From the NCBI RefSeq assembly GCF_040215725.1, contig NZ_CP157967.1, forward strand, positions 1,240,001-1,304,000: a DNA stretch of 64,000 nt. Direction: 5' to 3'. The notes beneath the pieces were generated by a model. That model saw only the letters and a list, made by a program, of their open reading frames with translations. It did not search any database and was not told the DNA's origin. Position 1 is the stretch's first letter; each line of letters opens with the position of its first letter. The DNA comes from Rhizobium sp. ZPR4. Lineage in GTDB: Bacteria > Pseudomonadota > Alphaproteobacteria > Rhizobiales > Rhizobiaceae. Shown here piece after piece: positions 1 through 10,030 of the stretch. Made by a program: the position numbers and the translations under genes.

Positions 1-992
1 ACGACGTGTTCTTCTCCGAGCGTACCCTGCATGCCAACGGCGCGGCGCTGATCCGCACCGCGATCAATGATCTGACCTTCAAGGGCTATGTCTACAAGGG
101 CGCGCTGCCGCCACCGAAGGGACAGCTGCCGGAAGACTGGGAGGATCGCGAGCAGACGCTTTTCCGTTCGACGGAAGTGGGTGACGATATCGATCGCCCG
201 CTGATCAAGTCCGACGGTTCCTATACTTATTTCGCCGCCGACGTTGCTTACTTCAAGAACAAGTTCGACCGCGGTTTCAACGAGATGATCTACATTCTCG
301 GTGCCGACCATGGCGGCTACGTCAAGCGGCTCGAGGCGGTCGCGCGTGGCGTTTCGGACGGAGCGGCGAAGCTGACCGTGCTCCTGTGCCAGCTCGTCAA
401 GCTGTATCGAAATGGCGAACCGGTGAAGATGTCGAAGCGCTCGGGTGATTTCGTCACCTTGCGCGAAGTCGTCGATGAAGTCGGCCGCGATTCGGTGCGC
501 TTCATGATGCTTTACCGGAAGAATTCCGAGCCTTTGGACTTCGATTTCGCCAAGGTCACCGAGCAGTCGAAGGACAACCCGGTCTTTTACGTGCAGTATG
601 CGCATGCCCGCTGCATGTCGGTCTTCCGTCAGGCTAAGGAAGCCTTCCCGGATCTCGATATCGCCTCGCTCGATCTGTCGAAGGCTGTGCTTGGCGCGAT
701 CTCCGATCCGGCCGAATTGCAGCTGGTTGCAAAGATTGCGGAATTCCCGCGAATCATCGAAGCTGCAGCACAGTCTCAAGAGCCGCATCGCATCGCTTTT
801 TATCTTTACGATTTGGCCAGTTCCTTCCATGGACACTGGAATAAAGGTAAAGATTTACCGGAATTACGTTTTGTTAACGATAAGAACCGAGAATTGAGCA
901 TTGCCAGACTTGGGCTGGTGTACGCTGTCGCGTCGGTTTTGAAGTCGGGTCTTGGTATAACCGGGACCGCAGCACCGGACGAAATGCGATAA
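1..992 (+). CDS. argS: Arginyl-tRNA synthetase, C-terminal part (5' end outside window)
   Basis: Class I aminoacyl-tRNA synthetase that charges tRNA-Arg in the cytoplasm. The reading frame is open from the window edge (first full codon at base 3), so about 329 residues are seen and the N-terminal part with the HIGH motif lies upstream. The KMSKS-type loop reads KMSKRSGDF (bases about 426-452) and is followed by a helical C-terminal DALR-type anticodon-binding domain. The gene ends at a TAA 62 bp before the SPOR protein gene, which may be cotranscribed. Family assignment is confident. Nothing looks broken. Confidence 0.95.
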   Translation, partial: DVFFSERTLHANGAALIRTAINDLTFKGYVYKGALPPPKGQLPEDWEDREQTLFRSTEVGDDIDRPLIKSDGSYTYFAADVAYFKNKFDRGFNEMIYILGADHGGYVKRLEAVARGVSDGAAKLTVLLCQLVKLYRNGEPVKMSKRSGDFVTLREVVDEVGRDSVRFMMLYRKNSEPLDFDFAKVTEQSKDNPVFYVQYAHARCMSVFRQAKEAFPDLDIASLDLSKAVLGAISDPAELQLVAKIAEFPRIIEAAAQSQEPHRIAFYLYDLASSFHGHWNKGKDLPELRFVNDKNRELSIARLGLVYAVASVLKSGLGITGTAAPDEMR

Positions 993-1053
993 ACGTCACC
1001 ATTTACCCACATTGCGCTGGCATTAACTGTAGTGTTTGCGAGTGGAACGGGTG

Positions 1054-3825
1054 ATGGCAGAAAAACAGTTGGCGTATCGCGCAAGCGGAAACGACGAGTT
1101 CTTTGCGGATGATGATCCGCTCGCAGAACTTGCTCGTATCGTGGGTTTCGAGCCGCGCCCCGCTGCTCAGGCAACTCCTGCGGCTCAGCGGCAGGAGCCG
1201 GCCTTCAATCTGGAAGACGAGCTTCTTCGCGAATTCGAACGCTACGATACGCCGCGAATGAGTCCGGCAAATGACATCACCGCTCCCGCGGAACAGGTGT
1301 CGCCGCCGAGCCATGACGAGGCTGCGCATCCCGCCGAGCCTGTGCGGGCCGAGCCTAAGTTTGAAGAGCCGAAGTTCGAAGAGCCTGCGCCGCAGCCTGT
1401 GGCTCCGGTCAAGCCGACGATCGGCGCTCGCGATCTGATCGACGAGCTGGAAATGTCGATCGCGCCGGTTTTGCAGCCGGCGCCGAGGGCCGCACCTGTC
1501 GAGCCGCAGCTGGCTGCTCCGGTGCTGAAGCCGACGCCGCAATCCGCTGCCGCTACCATACGGCTGCCGCTTGCCAACTTTACCCTGGCAACGCCCGCTG
1601 CCTCGCGTGAGCAGTTCACGCCGGCTGCAGCGCCTGCTGTTGCCCAGCCGGCGCCGAAAGCCGCTTCTGATGAAGTGCTGTTCGATGGTGCCCTTGATTT
1701 TGAGGCGTTTGCTCCTGTTGAACCTCCGCATGCTCCCGAGGCGATAGCTCAACCTGTCGCACCTCAGCCTGCTCCGACAGTCTTCCAGGCGCCTGAGCCG
1801 CCCAAGGTTGCCAAGGCTGATCCGGCTGCACTTTCCGCCGAGATCGACGCCCTGCTGGCCGACGTCAATCGCTACCCGGTTCCATCGAGAACCGACGCGC
1901 CCGCCGCGAAGGACGAGCCGGATTTCGGCAATTTCGGTGCTTCCTTCTCCGAGCTCGCAGAGTTGCCGGTTGCGCCGGCGGCTGTCGCCCGGCATGAAGA
2001 GCCGAAGCCGATCACCTTTGGTGCGGAAGATCCATTCGCCGGCCAGGACTTCGAGTTCGATCTGGCCGATATCGAAATGGAGCTTGCCGGTCTCGATTTC
2101 GCCGAAGCCGACAAATCTCCTGCTGCACGTCAGCCGCCTCCGGCCGCTCCCGTTGCAGAGCCGATCCTTTCCCGTGCAACACCCGTTGCGCCTGCCCCTG
2201 CTGCCCCGATGATTACCGCTGCGGTGCCGCAGCCGATGGGGCCTGCACCGGCGTCGGTTACGCCGGCTGCAAATGTTGCGCCTGCCGCGACGAGGGCAGC
2301 ACCGGTATTCGAGGCCGATCAGCCTCTGCCGTTCGACCCCACGGAAATCTCCGAGACGGAGGATCGTGTCGAAACCTTCGAGGGTTCGCATGTTCCGCAC
2401 CTGCCGGCGATCGAGCCGGAAGAGCCGATTGCGGTTCCGCCGGAATTTGATTTCGATCTGGATTCGGAAATGGCGAGCCTGCTTGGTGCTCCGGCCAAGG
2501 AAGCAGCGCCAGAGCCGATCAAGCCGGCTGTTGCCGCCGCGCTGGGTGGTGCCGCTGTCGCCGCTTCCTGGTCGAAGAATGCGGCCGCCCAGCCTGCTGC
2601 TCCGGTCGCAAAGCAGCCGATCGAGGAGTTCGACGAGTTCGAGCGTGCGCTCGAAGAGGATTTCCGCCGCAGCTATCGCGAAGCCTCCAACCCGGTCGAG
2701 AATGTCGCCAGGATGACGCTGAACCCGGCCGCGGGTAGCCGACGCCCGGTTCGCTCCTTGCGCGGCATGGTTACGACTGCCGCAGCTATTGTGGTCCTCG
2801 GCGTCGGTGCCTACGGCGCCTATAGCTGGGTCCGCCACGGCGCGCCGATCTCCAGCTTCTCCGGAGAGCCGCGTGTGATTGCAGCCGACAGCGATCCGGT
2901 GAAGGTCGCGCCGGAAAATCCGGGCGGCACCGTCGTTCCGAATCAGGACAAGGCCGTCTACGACCGCGTTGCCGGCGATAGCACCGCTGCGCCGAAGCAG
3001 AAGGAGCTTGTCTCCTCCAACGAGCAGCCGGTTGATGTCGTCCAGAAGACGCTGATCCCCGAAGCAGTATCGCCTGACGACAGCGACGGCGATCAGGTCA
3101 CGTCGACGCCGGTCGGTGAAACCGAAGATCCGCGCCTGCTGCCGAACCAGAATGGTGGAAACGCCAATGTCGCCGCCAGCAACGACGATCAGGTGCCGTC
3201 CGTTTCCCCGCGCAAGGTGCGCACGATGATTGTCAAGCCTGATGGCTCCCTGGTGCCGCGCGATGAGCCGGTTGCCGATACGACGACCACTGCCGCCAAG
3301 CCGGCGAACAATCAGGTCGCATCGACCAATTCGCGCCCGTCTCAGGCAAATACCCCGGCAGCAACCCAGTCGGATAATGCCGATGCTGCCAGCGCCGAAA
3401 GCACGCCGATCCGCGTCGTCAAGACGAACCCGGTTCCGACGGCACGTCCCGAGCCCGCCGCCAAGGCCAATGCGGCTGCTCCGGCCCAGGAAGCCCAAGC
3501 TCAAGCTCAGCCCAAGGCTCAGCCGAAGCAGGTCGCATCGGCTAGCCCAGCGGCAGCTGCCCCGCCTTCCACTGCAAGCGGCGGCGCTTACGGCGTCCAG
3601 ATCGCATCCCTGCCGACCGAAGCCGACGCGCAAAAGTCGCAGGCCAACCTCAAGGTCAAGTTCGCCAGCGTCATCGGCAATCATCCGCTGGAGATCCGCA
3701 AGGCCGATATCGCCGGCAAGGGCACCTACTATCGTGTCCGTGTCGTCGCCGGCTCGAAGGATGAGGCCGCGGCCATCTGCACGCGCTATCGCGCCGCCGG
3801 CGGCACCTGCCTGATCTCGAAGTAA
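1054..3825 (+). CDS. SPOR domain-containing membrane protein
   Basis: A 923-residue bitopic protein. A very long Ala/Pro/Glu-rich N-terminal region (about 1-560) is predicted cytoplasmic. One membrane segment follows at about 572-594 (MVTTAAAIVVLGVGAYGAY), then a low-complexity periplasmic linker and a C-terminal SPOR domain at about 842-922, beginning GGAYGVQIASLPTEADA. SPOR domains bind denuded peptidoglycan at division sites, so a septal or cell-wall role is inferred. Start: ATG 1054, which leads into MAEKQLAYR; GTG 1051 and an upstream TTG are in frame. It lies between argS and nagZ, a peptidoglycan-recycling gene, and is followed by a hairpin terminator at 3847. It is much longer than FtsN because of its extended cytoplasmic part. 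Confidence 0.85.
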   Translation: MAEKQLAYRASGNDEFFADDDPLAELARIVGFEPRPAAQATPAAQRQEPAFNLEDELLREFERYDTPRMSPANDITAPAEQVSPPSHDEAAHPAEPVRAEPKFEEPKFEEPAPQPVAPVKPTIGARDLIDELEMSIAPVLQPAPRAAPVEPQLAAPVLKPTPQSAAATIRLPLANFTLATPAASREQFTPAAAPAVAQPAPKAASDEVLFDGALDFEAFAPVEPPHAPEAIAQPVAPQPAPTVFQAPEPPKVAKADPAALSAEIDALLADVNRYPVPSRTDAPAAKDEPDFGNFGASFSELAELPVAPAAVARHEEPKPITFGAEDPFAGQDFEFDLADIEMELAGLDFAEADKSPAARQPPPAAPVAEPILSRATPVAPAPAAPMITAAVPQPMGPAPASVTPAANVAPAATRAAPVFEADQPLPFDPTEISETEDRVETFEGSHVPHLPAIEPEEPIAVPPEFDFDLDSEMASLLGAPAKEAAPEPIKPAVAAALGGAAVAASWSKNAAAQPAAPVAKQPIEEFDEFERALEEDFRRSYREASNPVENVARMTLNPAAGSRRPVRSLRGMVTTAAAIVVLGVGAYGAYSWVRHGAPISSFSGEPRVIAADSDPVKVAPENPGGTVVPNQDKAVYDRVAGDSTAAPKQKELVSSNEQPVDVVQKTLIPEAVSPDDSDGDQVTSTPVGETEDPRLLPNQNGGNANVAASNDDQVPSVSPRKVRTMIVKPDGSLVPRDEPVADTTTTAAKPANNQVASTNSRPSQANTPAATQSDNADAASAESTPIRVVKTNPVPTARPEPAAKANAAAPAQEAQAQAQPKAQPKQVASASPAAAAPPSTASGGAYGVQIASLPTEADAQKSQANLKVKFASVIGNHPLEIRKADIAGKGTYYRVRVVAGSKDEAAAICTRYRAAGGTCLISK

Positions 3826-3846
3826 GGATCAGGTACGAAACTTCGG

Positions 3847-3875
3847 AAAACGGCGGGCATAGGCTCGCCGTTTTT
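3847..3875 (+). terminator. Rho-independent terminator after the SPOR gene
   Basis: A 9-bp stem AAAACGGCG / CGCCGTTTT (3847-3855 and 3866-3874) followed by T residues, 22 bp after the SPOR protein stop codon. It separates that gene from nagZ. Confidence 0.75.
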
Positions 3876-3952
3876 CGTTTGTGGTACGCTGTTCCTGTGT
3901 ATCCCCGCTTGACGTCACTCGCATTTCCCAGCGCAGGCTTTATGATTCGGAT

Positions 3953-4966
3953 ATGACCGAATCGAAATCCATGATCCTTGGCTGTAGCGGCCACACCATC
4001 ACGCCCGAAGAACGATCCTTCTATAAGGGGGAGCAGCCTTGGGGCTTTATCCTGTTCGGACGCAATATTTCCGAGCCGGCGCAGATCGCCGATCTCGTGG
4101 CGTCGCTGCGTGACAGCGTCGGACGTAACGCTCCTGTATTTATCGATCAGGAAGGCGGCAGGGTGCAACGCATTCGACCACCGATCCTGCAGCACTACCC
4201 TTCCGGACAGGCACTCGGCGATATCTATCGGCAGGATCGTGCGCGCGGCTTGCGCGCGGCGTGGCTGATGTCGCGGCTTCATGCCTTCGATTTGCTGAAG
4301 TTCGGCATCAATATCGACTGCCTGCCCGTATTGGACGTTCCTGTGGAAGGATCGAGCAACGTCATCGGCAACCGCGCCTATGGCTCCGATCCGGTGACGG
4401 TGACGGAGATGGGACGCGCGGCGGCGGAAGGGCTGAAGGCCGGCGGCATGCTGCCCGTGATGAAGCATATGCCCGGCCATGGCCGTGGCTTTGCCGATTC
4501 GCATCACGAGTTACCTGTCGTCTCGGTTCCGCGCGCGGAGTTGGAGGCACATGATTTCGCTCCCTTCGTGGCGCTCAAGGACGAACTGATGGCGATGACC
4601 TGCCATGTCGTCTTTACCGATATCGATCCGGAGAACCCGGCGACGACGTCGCGAAAGGTGATTGAGGAGATCATCCGCGGCCATATCGGCTTCCAGGGCC
4701 TGCTTTTGTCGGACGACACTTCGATGAACGCGCTGAAAGGCACGATTGGCGAGCGTGCAGCAAATATTATTGCGGGCGGATGCGATATCGTGCTGCATTG
4801 CAATGGCGTCATGGACGAAATGCAGCAGGTGGTCCGTAGTGTTCCGGCGTTGGCGGGTGCGGCGCTTGCAAGAGCCAAGGCGGTCGAAGCGGCTTTCGGC
4901 AGGAATGACGGCGCCGATGAGGCCTCTATTCGGGCGGAATTCGACGCGATGTTCGCGGTGGCGTAA
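3953..4966 (+). CDS. nagZ: Beta-N-acetylhexosaminidase NagZ
   Basis: Glycoside hydrolase family 3 enzyme, 337 residues, that removes N-acetylglucosamine from anhydro-muropeptides during cytoplasmic cell-wall recycling. The family signature KHMPGHGRGFADSHHELP starts near residue 171 (catalytic His loop). The nucleophile region LLLSDDTSMNAL lies near residue 254. The frame extends upstream, but ATG 3953 (MTESKSMILGCSG) matches the usual family N-terminus and has no extension. The scpA GTG follows 32 bp after the stop, so nagZ-scpA-scpB may be one transcript. No secretion signal is visible, which fits a cytoplasmic NagZ. Confidence 0.93.
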   Translation: MTESKSMILGCSGHTITPEERSFYKGEQPWGFILFGRNISEPAQIADLVASLRDSVGRNAPVFIDQEGGRVQRIRPPILQHYPSGQALGDIYRQDRARGLRAAWLMSRLHAFDLLKFGINIDCLPVLDVPVEGSSNVIGNRAYGSDPVTVTEMGRAAAEGLKAGGMLPVMKHMPGHGRGFADSHHELPVVSVPRAELEAHDFAPFVALKDELMAMTCHVVFTDIDPENPATTSRKVIEEIIRGHIGFQGLLLSDDTSMNALKGTIGERAANIIAGGCDIVLHCNGVMDEMQQVVRSVPALAGAALARAKAVEAAFGRNDGADEASIRAEFDAMFAVA

Positions 4967-4998
4967 AACCGGACTTCGAGGAACGGACGGGTGACAAG

Positions 4999-5838
4999 GT
5001 GAGCGGCAGCACGGACAAGCTTCAGCAGGCGACAACGCCGATGGACAAGCTCTGGCAGGAAGGCGAGACGCAGCGCGGCTCGCATGAGCCGGCGCTGGTT
5101 GTCGACCTTGCCGGCTTTGAAGGACCGCTCGATCTGCTGCTGCATCTGGCGCGCACTCAGAAGGTCGATCTGTCCCGTATCTCGGTTCTGGCGCTCGCCG
5201 AACAATATCTCCAGTTCATCGACAGCGCCCGGCGCATCCGCATCGAGCTTGCTGCCGATTATCTCGTCATGGCCGCATGGCTCGCCTATCTCAAATCCAA
5301 GCTGCTGATCCCGCAGCAGAGCAAGGAAGACGGGCCGACGGGCGAGGAGATGGCGGCTACGCTCGCGTTCCGCCTCAAGCGTCTCGAAGCCATGCGCGAT
5401 GCGGCCACCGATCTGGTAAACCGCAATCGCCTCGGCCGTGATATCTTCGCGCGCGGCGCGCCGGAACATATTCCCGATCGCCGCCAGTCCGCCTTCGACG
5501 CCAGCCTTTATGATCTCCTGACGGCCTATGCCAGCCTGCGTCAGCGCCAGGCCGTGACTCAGGTGACGATCGAGAAGCGCCGTGTCTGGTCGCTGGCCGA
5601 TGCCCGAGTCATTCTCGACCGTATGATTGGTGAGATCACCGATTGGACGGCGCTGGAACATTATCTGCTGAGCTACATGACGACGGCCAGCGAGCGGGTG
5701 ACGGCGATGGCCAGCGCCTTTGCCGCCTCGCTTGAGCTGGTGCGCGAAGGGCAGCTGGAAATTCGCCAGGAGGGCGCGTTTCAGCCGCTCTATATGCGGC
5801 GCGGGACGAAGCATTCGTCGCTGGAAGCAGCGGAATAG
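4999..5838 (+). CDS. scpA: Segregation and condensation protein A (kleisin)
   Basis: ScpA is the kleisin subunit of the SMC-ScpAB condensin that compacts and segregates the nucleoid. The 279-residue product has the N-terminal SMC-binding signature FEGPLDLLLHLARTQKVDL at about residues 40-58, and a C-terminal winged-helix-like part. The GTG start at 4999 is 13 nt after a GGACGG purine stretch. scpB follows by 13 bp, the usual pairing. Length and context are normal. Confidence 0.93.
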   Translation: MSGSTDKLQQATTPMDKLWQEGETQRGSHEPALVVDLAGFEGPLDLLLHLARTQKVDLSRISVLALAEQYLQFIDSARRIRIELAADYLVMAAWLAYLKSKLLIPQQSKEDGPTGEEMAATLAFRLKRLEAMRDAATDLVNRNRLGRDIFARGAPEHIPDRRQSAFDASLYDLLTAYASLRQRQAVTQVTIEKRRVWSLADARVILDRMIGEITDWTALEHYLLSYMTTASERVTAMASAFAASLELVREGQLEIRQEGAFQPLYMRRGTKHSSLEAAE

Positions 5839-5851
5839 GGCAGGGAAGAGC

Positions 5852-6574
5852 GTGAGCGAATCGGACGGCGAACATCAGCATTTGGAGTACGAGGCGGAAA
5901 CATCCGATCTCGATGATCGTCGGCTGAGCGAGGCCGAGCGCATCGCCGAAGCGCTGGTTTTCGCCTCGGCACAGCCGGTCTCCGAGGCTTTCATTGCCGA
6001 GCGCGTTGCGCGCGGAGTCGATATTCCCGCCGTCATGCAGAAGCTGAAGGCCGATTACGCCATGCGCGGCGTCAATCTCGTGCAGGTGGATGGCGCCTGG
6101 GCTTTCCGCACGGCTGCGGATCTTTCCTTCGTGATCCGGCGCGACGAGAGCGAGGTGCGCAAGTTGTCGCGCGCGGCGCTGGAGGTGCTGGCCATCATCG
6201 CCTACCACCAGCCTGTGACGCGCGCCGAGATCGAGGATATCAGGGGCGTGCAGACCTCCAAGGGCACACTCGATGTCCTGATGGAGTCCGGCTGGGTCCG
6301 CTTCCGCGGCCGCCGCCGCACACCGGGGCGACCCGTAACTCTCGGTACGACACGCGATTTCCTCGATCATTTCGGCTTGGAAGAACTGCGCGATCTGCCC
6401 GGTCTCGAAGAGTTGAAGGGGGCGGGGTTATTGTCAGGCCGGATTCCGGCCAATTTCAACATCCCGTCGCCCTTGATGAATGACGAACTGACCGAGGACG
6501 AAGATCCGATCACCCAAATGGATCTGGAAGAGCTCGGCATCCTGCCGCCGAGCGGCGCAAGCTCAGGGGATTAG
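5852..6574 (+). CDS. scpB: Segregation and condensation protein B
   Basis: ScpB is the winged-helix partner that dimerises and binds the ScpA kleisin in the SMC complex. The frame is open well upstream inside scpA. GTG 5852 (VSESDGEHQHLEYEAE) is chosen because it follows the scpA stop, is preceded by the purine-rich CAGGGAAGAG, and gives a 240-residue product with the expected beginning of the fold (RRLSEAERIAEALVFAS). The conserved core VRKLSRAALEVLAIIAYHQP lies about residues 102-121. The C-terminal tail is acidic. Confidence 0.92.
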   Translation: MSESDGEHQHLEYEAETSDLDDRRLSEAERIAEALVFASAQPVSEAFIAERVARGVDIPAVMQKLKADYAMRGVNLVQVDGAWAFRTAADLSFVIRRDESEVRKLSRAALEVLAIIAYHQPVTRAEIEDIRGVQTSKGTLDVLMESGWVRFRGRRRTPGRPVTLGTTRDFLDHFGLEELRDLPGLEELKGAGLLSGRIPANFNIPSPLMNDELTEDEDPITQMDLEELGILPPSGASSGD

Positions 6575-6820
6575 GGCATTGCTCGGTCCCCGAAAGGCGA
6601 CCGCAATCGCATCTGCAGATTTTCGCAAAACGGCGCGTCAGGTCTCTCTTTCGCCATCAGCGGATGCGAATATACACATCATCCTCTTGGCTTGGAGACG
6701 TTTGGTCGCCCGCATGGGCGTTCGTCATCCCGATATGCGTGGATGCAGTACATTTTGGTGTTTGAAAAACATCCACAAACGTCTTACATCGGAAAGACAC
6801 TGTAATTGGGAGTTAAAGCA

Positions 6821-7027
6821 ATGGGTTCTCTAAGCATATGGCACTGGCTGATCGTCCTGGCCATCGCGCTGTTGTTGTTCGGCCGTGGAAAGATCCCGGA
6901 GCTGATGGGTGATGTCGCCAAGGGCATCAAGAGCTTCAAGAAGGGCATGAACGACGACGAAGATACGTCGACGTCCACGTCGACGACGTCCCGTACGGTC
7001 GAGCACAAGGCTGACGAAACGAAGTAA
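6821..7027 (+). CDS. tatA: Twin-arginine translocase subunit TatA
   Basis: A 68-residue TatA, the pore-forming component of the Tat pathway that exports folded proteins. It has one short N-terminal membrane helix ([14 protein letters not shown], about 7-20), the FGRGKIPEL hinge, an amphipathic helix ending about residue 45 and a polar Ser/Thr-rich tail. ATG 6821 is preceded by GGGAGTTAAAGCA. A TTG five codons upstream is in frame but unlikely. It is the first gene of tatABC. The 246-bp gap after scpB probably carries its promoter, though I cannot pick one with confidence. Confidence 0.95.
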   Translation: MGSLSIWHWLIVLAIALLLFGRGKIPELMGDVAKGIKSFKKGMNDDEDTSTSTSTTSRTVEHKADETK

Positions 7028-7082
7028 TCATGTCGGGCAGGCGCCAAGCTGAAAGGCTTGCCGTTGGCCCAGGAGCCTTTGC

Positions 7083-7808
7083 ATGTTCGATATAGGCTGG
7101 TCCGAGCTCGTGATTATCGCCGTCGTGGCCTTGGTCGTAATCGGTCCCAAGGAATTACCGTCGACCTTGCGGACGATCGGTAAGATGACGGCGCGAGCCA
7201 GGAAGGTCGCTGGCGAATTTCGTGCCCAGTTCGACGAAGCCATGCGCGAGGCGGATCTGGACGACGTGCGCCAGACGATCGCCGATGCGCAGAAGCTCAA
7301 TCCAGTCAACTCGCTGCGGGAAGCCATGAACCCGCTGCGTGATATGGGCAACGAGATAAAGGCGGATCTGCAGCGTGCCGCAACGCCGGACAAAGCAGCA
7401 CCTGCAGCAACGCCATTGCCGTCTGAACCTGTTCCGGGCGTTTCGTCCGGCCTGCCGGAAGCACTAGCTGCCACGTCGACGACGCCTGCCGCTTCGAGCA
7501 GTCCGTCGCCGGCGGCTGCTCCCGAGGCAGTGGCAGCGGTCGCTCCACAGCCGGTAGCCGCTGCGAGTGAAACTGTCGAGAAGCTTAAGGCCGTGCGCAA
7601 ACCGCGTCCGAAGGCCGTCACCAAGCTTGACGACGTTGCAGCCGCCGCCGTCCAGACGCCCGTCGTGACGGAAAAACCAAAGCGTGCCCCGCGCAAGGTC
7701 GCGACCGCTGCAGCCGTAGAAAAGACGCCTCCAGCTCCCAGGAAGCGCCCGACCGCTACAGCCAGCAAGGCGACGCCTAAAACGCCCAAGAAGAAGGACC
7801 AGGCATGA
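7083..7808 (+). CDS. tatB: Sec-independent translocase subunit TatB
   Basis: TatB forms the Tat substrate receptor with TatC. The product begins [20 protein letters not shown] with the conserved Glu8, then the GPKELP hinge and an amphipathic helix to about residue 70. The rest of the 241 residues is a long Ala/Pro/Lys-rich tail ending in a basic KTPKKKDQA. Such a tail is longer than in the Escherichia coli protein but is common in rhizobia. The stop codon overlaps the tatC start in an ATGA, which implies translational coupling. Confidence 0.93.
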   Translation: MFDIGWSELVIIAVVALVVIGPKELPSTLRTIGKMTARARKVAGEFRAQFDEAMREADLDDVRQTIADAQKLNPVNSLREAMNPLRDMGNEIKADLQRAATPDKAAPAATPLPSEPVPGVSSGLPEALAATSTTPAASSSPSPAAAPEAVAAVAPQPVAAASETVEKLKAVRKPRPKAVTKLDDVAAAAVQTPVVTEKPKRAPRKVATAAAVEKTPPAPRKRPTATASKATPKTPKKKDQA

Positions 7809-8632
7809 CGGGTGACATCGACGATAAGCCGCAGCCGCTTATCGAACACCTCATGGAATTGCGCACGCGGCTGATCTGGTCGCTCGTGTCGTTCTTCGTC
7901 GCCTTCATTGCATGTTTCGCAGTAGCGAAGCATCTTTTCAATTATCTGGTCTATCCATACAAATGGGCCGTCGAATGGGCTCATCTCGATCTCGCAAAGG
8001 CCGAGTTGATCTATACGGCGCCGCAGGAATTCTTCTTTACGCAGGTCAAGGTCGCCATGTTCGGCGCCTTGGTGATCTCCTTCCCGATCATCGCCGCGCA
8101 GATCTATAAGTTCGTGGCGCCAGGCCTCTACAAGAACGAGCGCAACGCTTTCCTTCCGTTTCTGATTGCGTCCCCCGTTTTGTTTTTGATGGGTGCTGCG
8201 CTCGTCTACTTTTTCTTCACGCCCATGGTGATGTGGTTCTTCCTGAAGATGCAGCAGACGGGTGGCGATGGTCAGGTCGGTATCCAGCTGATGCCGAAGG
8301 TCTCGGAATATCTGAGCCTTATCATGACGCTGGTCTTCTCTTTCGGCCTGGTTTTCCAGCTGCCTGTCATTACGACGCTGCTTGCGCGCGTTGGCCTGCT
8401 GACCTCGTCCTGGCTGGCGGAAAAGCGCAAGTTTGCCATCGTTTTCGCCTTCATCGTCGCCGCTGTGCTGACGCCGCCGGATCCGATGTCCCAGATCGGC
8501 CTTGCACTGCCGACGATCCTTCTCTACGAGATTTCCATCTACGCGGCGCGACTCGTGGAACGCCAGCGTAAGCGGCAAGCGCTTGAAGAGAGTGGCGGGG
8601 CTTCCGAGATCACCAAGACGGACGACGTCTAG
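7805..8632 (+). CDS. tatC: Sec-independent translocase subunit TatC
   Basis: TatC is the polytopic inner-membrane core of the Tat receptor that recognises twin-arginine signal peptides. The 275-residue product begins with the typical cytoplasmic motif [17 protein letters not shown] and has six hydrophobic segments, including the conserved FYxYP-like region and [17 protein letters not shown]. It overlaps the tatB stop by 4 bp. No terminator with a clear T-tract follows, but an 11-bp stem at 8677-8700 lies before serS. Confidence 0.95.
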   Translation: MTGDIDDKPQPLIEHLMELRTRLIWSLVSFFVAFIACFAVAKHLFNYLVYPYKWAVEWAHLDLAKAELIYTAPQEFFFTQVKVAMFGALVISFPIIAAQIYKFVAPGLYKNERNAFLPFLIASPVLFLMGAALVYFFFTPMVMWFFLKMQQTGGDGQVGIQLMPKVSEYLSLIMTLVFSFGLVFQLPVITTLLARVGLLTSSWLAEKRKFAIVFAFIVAAVLTPPDPMSQIGLALPTILLYEISIYAARLVERQRKRQALEESGGASEITKTDDV

Positions 8633-8676
8633 GCGCGGAAGGCTTAGCCTCGTTTCCCAGCTATTGCCGTTTCGAC

Positions 8677-8700
8677 CTCCGACCGAGACCTCGGTCGGAG
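8677..8700. repeat. Perfect 11-bp inverted repeat between tatC and serS
   Basis: CTCCGACCGAG (8677-8687) and CTCGGTCGGAG (8690-8700) form an almost loopless stem in the 99-bp tatC-serS gap, 32 bp before the serS start. There is no run of T after it, so it is a weak terminator at best. It could equally be a processing site or a small palindromic repeat. Confidence 0.5.
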
Positions 8701-8731
8701 TTATACTCATGTCAAACGACCTGGAACGAAG

Positions 8732-10015
8732 ATGCTTGATATCAGATGGATTCGTGAGAATGCCGAGGCTTTCGATGCAGCGCTTGCCAAGCGCGGTGCG
8801 GAGCCTCAGTCGCAAAGCCTCATCGCGCTCGACGAGAAGCGCCGCTCCGTCATTCAGTCCGTCCAGGATATGCAGTCCCGCCGCAATGCCGCCTCGAAGG
8901 AGATCGGCGCGGCGATGGCGCAGAAGAACAGCGAACTTGCCGACAAGCTGAAGGCTGAAGTCGCAGACATCAAAGTCTCTCTTCCAGCTGCGGAAGAGCA
9001 GGAACGCGCGCTGACGGCCGAGCTCAACGATGCGCTGTCGCGTATTCCGAACATCCCGCTCGAGGACGTGCCCGTCGGCAAGGACGAGCATGACAATGTC
9101 GTCAAGCACGTCTGGGGCGCCAAGCCGACCTGGAACCATCAGCCGAAGGAACACTACGAGATCGGCGAAGAGCTCGGCTATATGGATTTCGAGCGCGCTA
9201 CGAAGCTTTCTGGTTCGCGCTTCACAGTGCTGACTGCGCAGCTTGCTCGCCTCGAACGGGCGCTTGGCCAGTTCATGCTCGATCTGCATACCGGCGAGCA
9301 CGGTTACACTGAAGTCAGCGCGCCGCTGATGGTGCGTGACGAGGCAATGTTCGGAACTGGCCAGCTGCCGAAATTTGCCGAGGATTCGTTCAGGACCACG
9401 GATGGTCGCTGGCTGATCCCGACGGCGGAGGTTTCGCTGACCAATCTCGTCTCCGGCGAAATCCTCGATCACGAGAAGCTGCCGCTGCGTTTCACGGCCC
9501 TGACGCCGTCCTTCCGCTCGGAGGCCGGCTCTGCCGGCCGCGATACCCGCGGCATGCTGCGTCAGCATCAGTTCTGGAAGTGCGAGCTGGTATCGATTAC
9601 CGACTCTGAGAGCTCCATTGCCGAGCACGAACGGATGACCGCCTGCGCCGAGGAAGTGCTGAAGCGTCTCGGCCTGCATTATCGGGTCATGACGCTGTCG
9701 ACAGGCGATATGGGTTTTGGCGCGCGCAAGACCTATGACCTGGAAGTCTGGCTGCCGGGGCAGGATACCTATCGCGAAATCTCTTCCTGCTCGGTCTGCG
9801 GTGATTTCCAGGCCCGGCGCATGAATGCCCGCTATCGCGGCAAGGACGACAAGAGCACGAAATTCGTCCACACGCTGAACGGTTCCGGCACGGCGGTCGG
9901 CCGCTGCCTGATCGCGGTGCTTGAGAATTATCTCAATGCCGATGGCTCGGTCACTGTCCCGGACGTACTCCTGCCATATATGGGTGGTCTGAAAAGGATC
10001 GAAAAAGCAGCATAA
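8732..10015 (+). CDS. serS: Seryl-tRNA synthetase
   Basis: Class II aminoacyl-tRNA synthetase charging tRNA-Ser (and tRNA-Sec where present). The 427-residue product has the N-terminal long coiled-coil tRNA-binding arm at about 30-100. The class II motif 2 region is [20 protein letters not shown] at about 260-280. The motif 3 region [17 protein letters not shown] is about 385-402. The ATG at 8732 gives the usual [10 protein letters not shown] start. surE follows by 15 bp, so serS-surE-pcm is probably one operon. Confidence 0.96.
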   Translation: MLDIRWIRENAEAFDAALAKRGAEPQSQSLIALDEKRRSVIQSVQDMQSRRNAASKEIGAAMAQKNSELADKLKAEVADIKVSLPAAEEQERALTAELNDALSRIPNIPLEDVPVGKDEHDNVVKHVWGAKPTWNHQPKEHYEIGEELGYMDFERATKLSGSRFTVLTAQLARLERALGQFMLDLHTGEHGYTEVSAPLMVRDEAMFGTGQLPKFAEDSFRTTDGRWLIPTAEVSLTNLVSGEILDHEKLPLRFTALTPSFRSEAGSAGRDTRGMLRQHQFWKCELVSITDSESSIAEHERMTACAEEVLKRLGLHYRVMTLSTGDMGFGARKTYDLEVWLPGQDTYREISSCSVCGDFQARRMNARYRGKDDKSTKFVHTLNGSGTAVGRCLIAVLENYLNADGSVTVPDVLLPYMGGLKRIEKAA

Positions 10016-10030
10016 TCGAGCGGTGGGGCG

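Noticed and set aside
1003..3684. An 893-codon minus-strand open frame inside the SPOR gene
   Set aside because: It is antisense to a frame with a clear membrane segment and SPOR domain; its product is Arg/Gly/Leu-rich without any motif, a typical high-GC shadow.
6579..6833. An 84-codon frame between scpB and tatA
   Set aside because: It overlaps the tatA start, has no ribosome site and no recognisable similarity.
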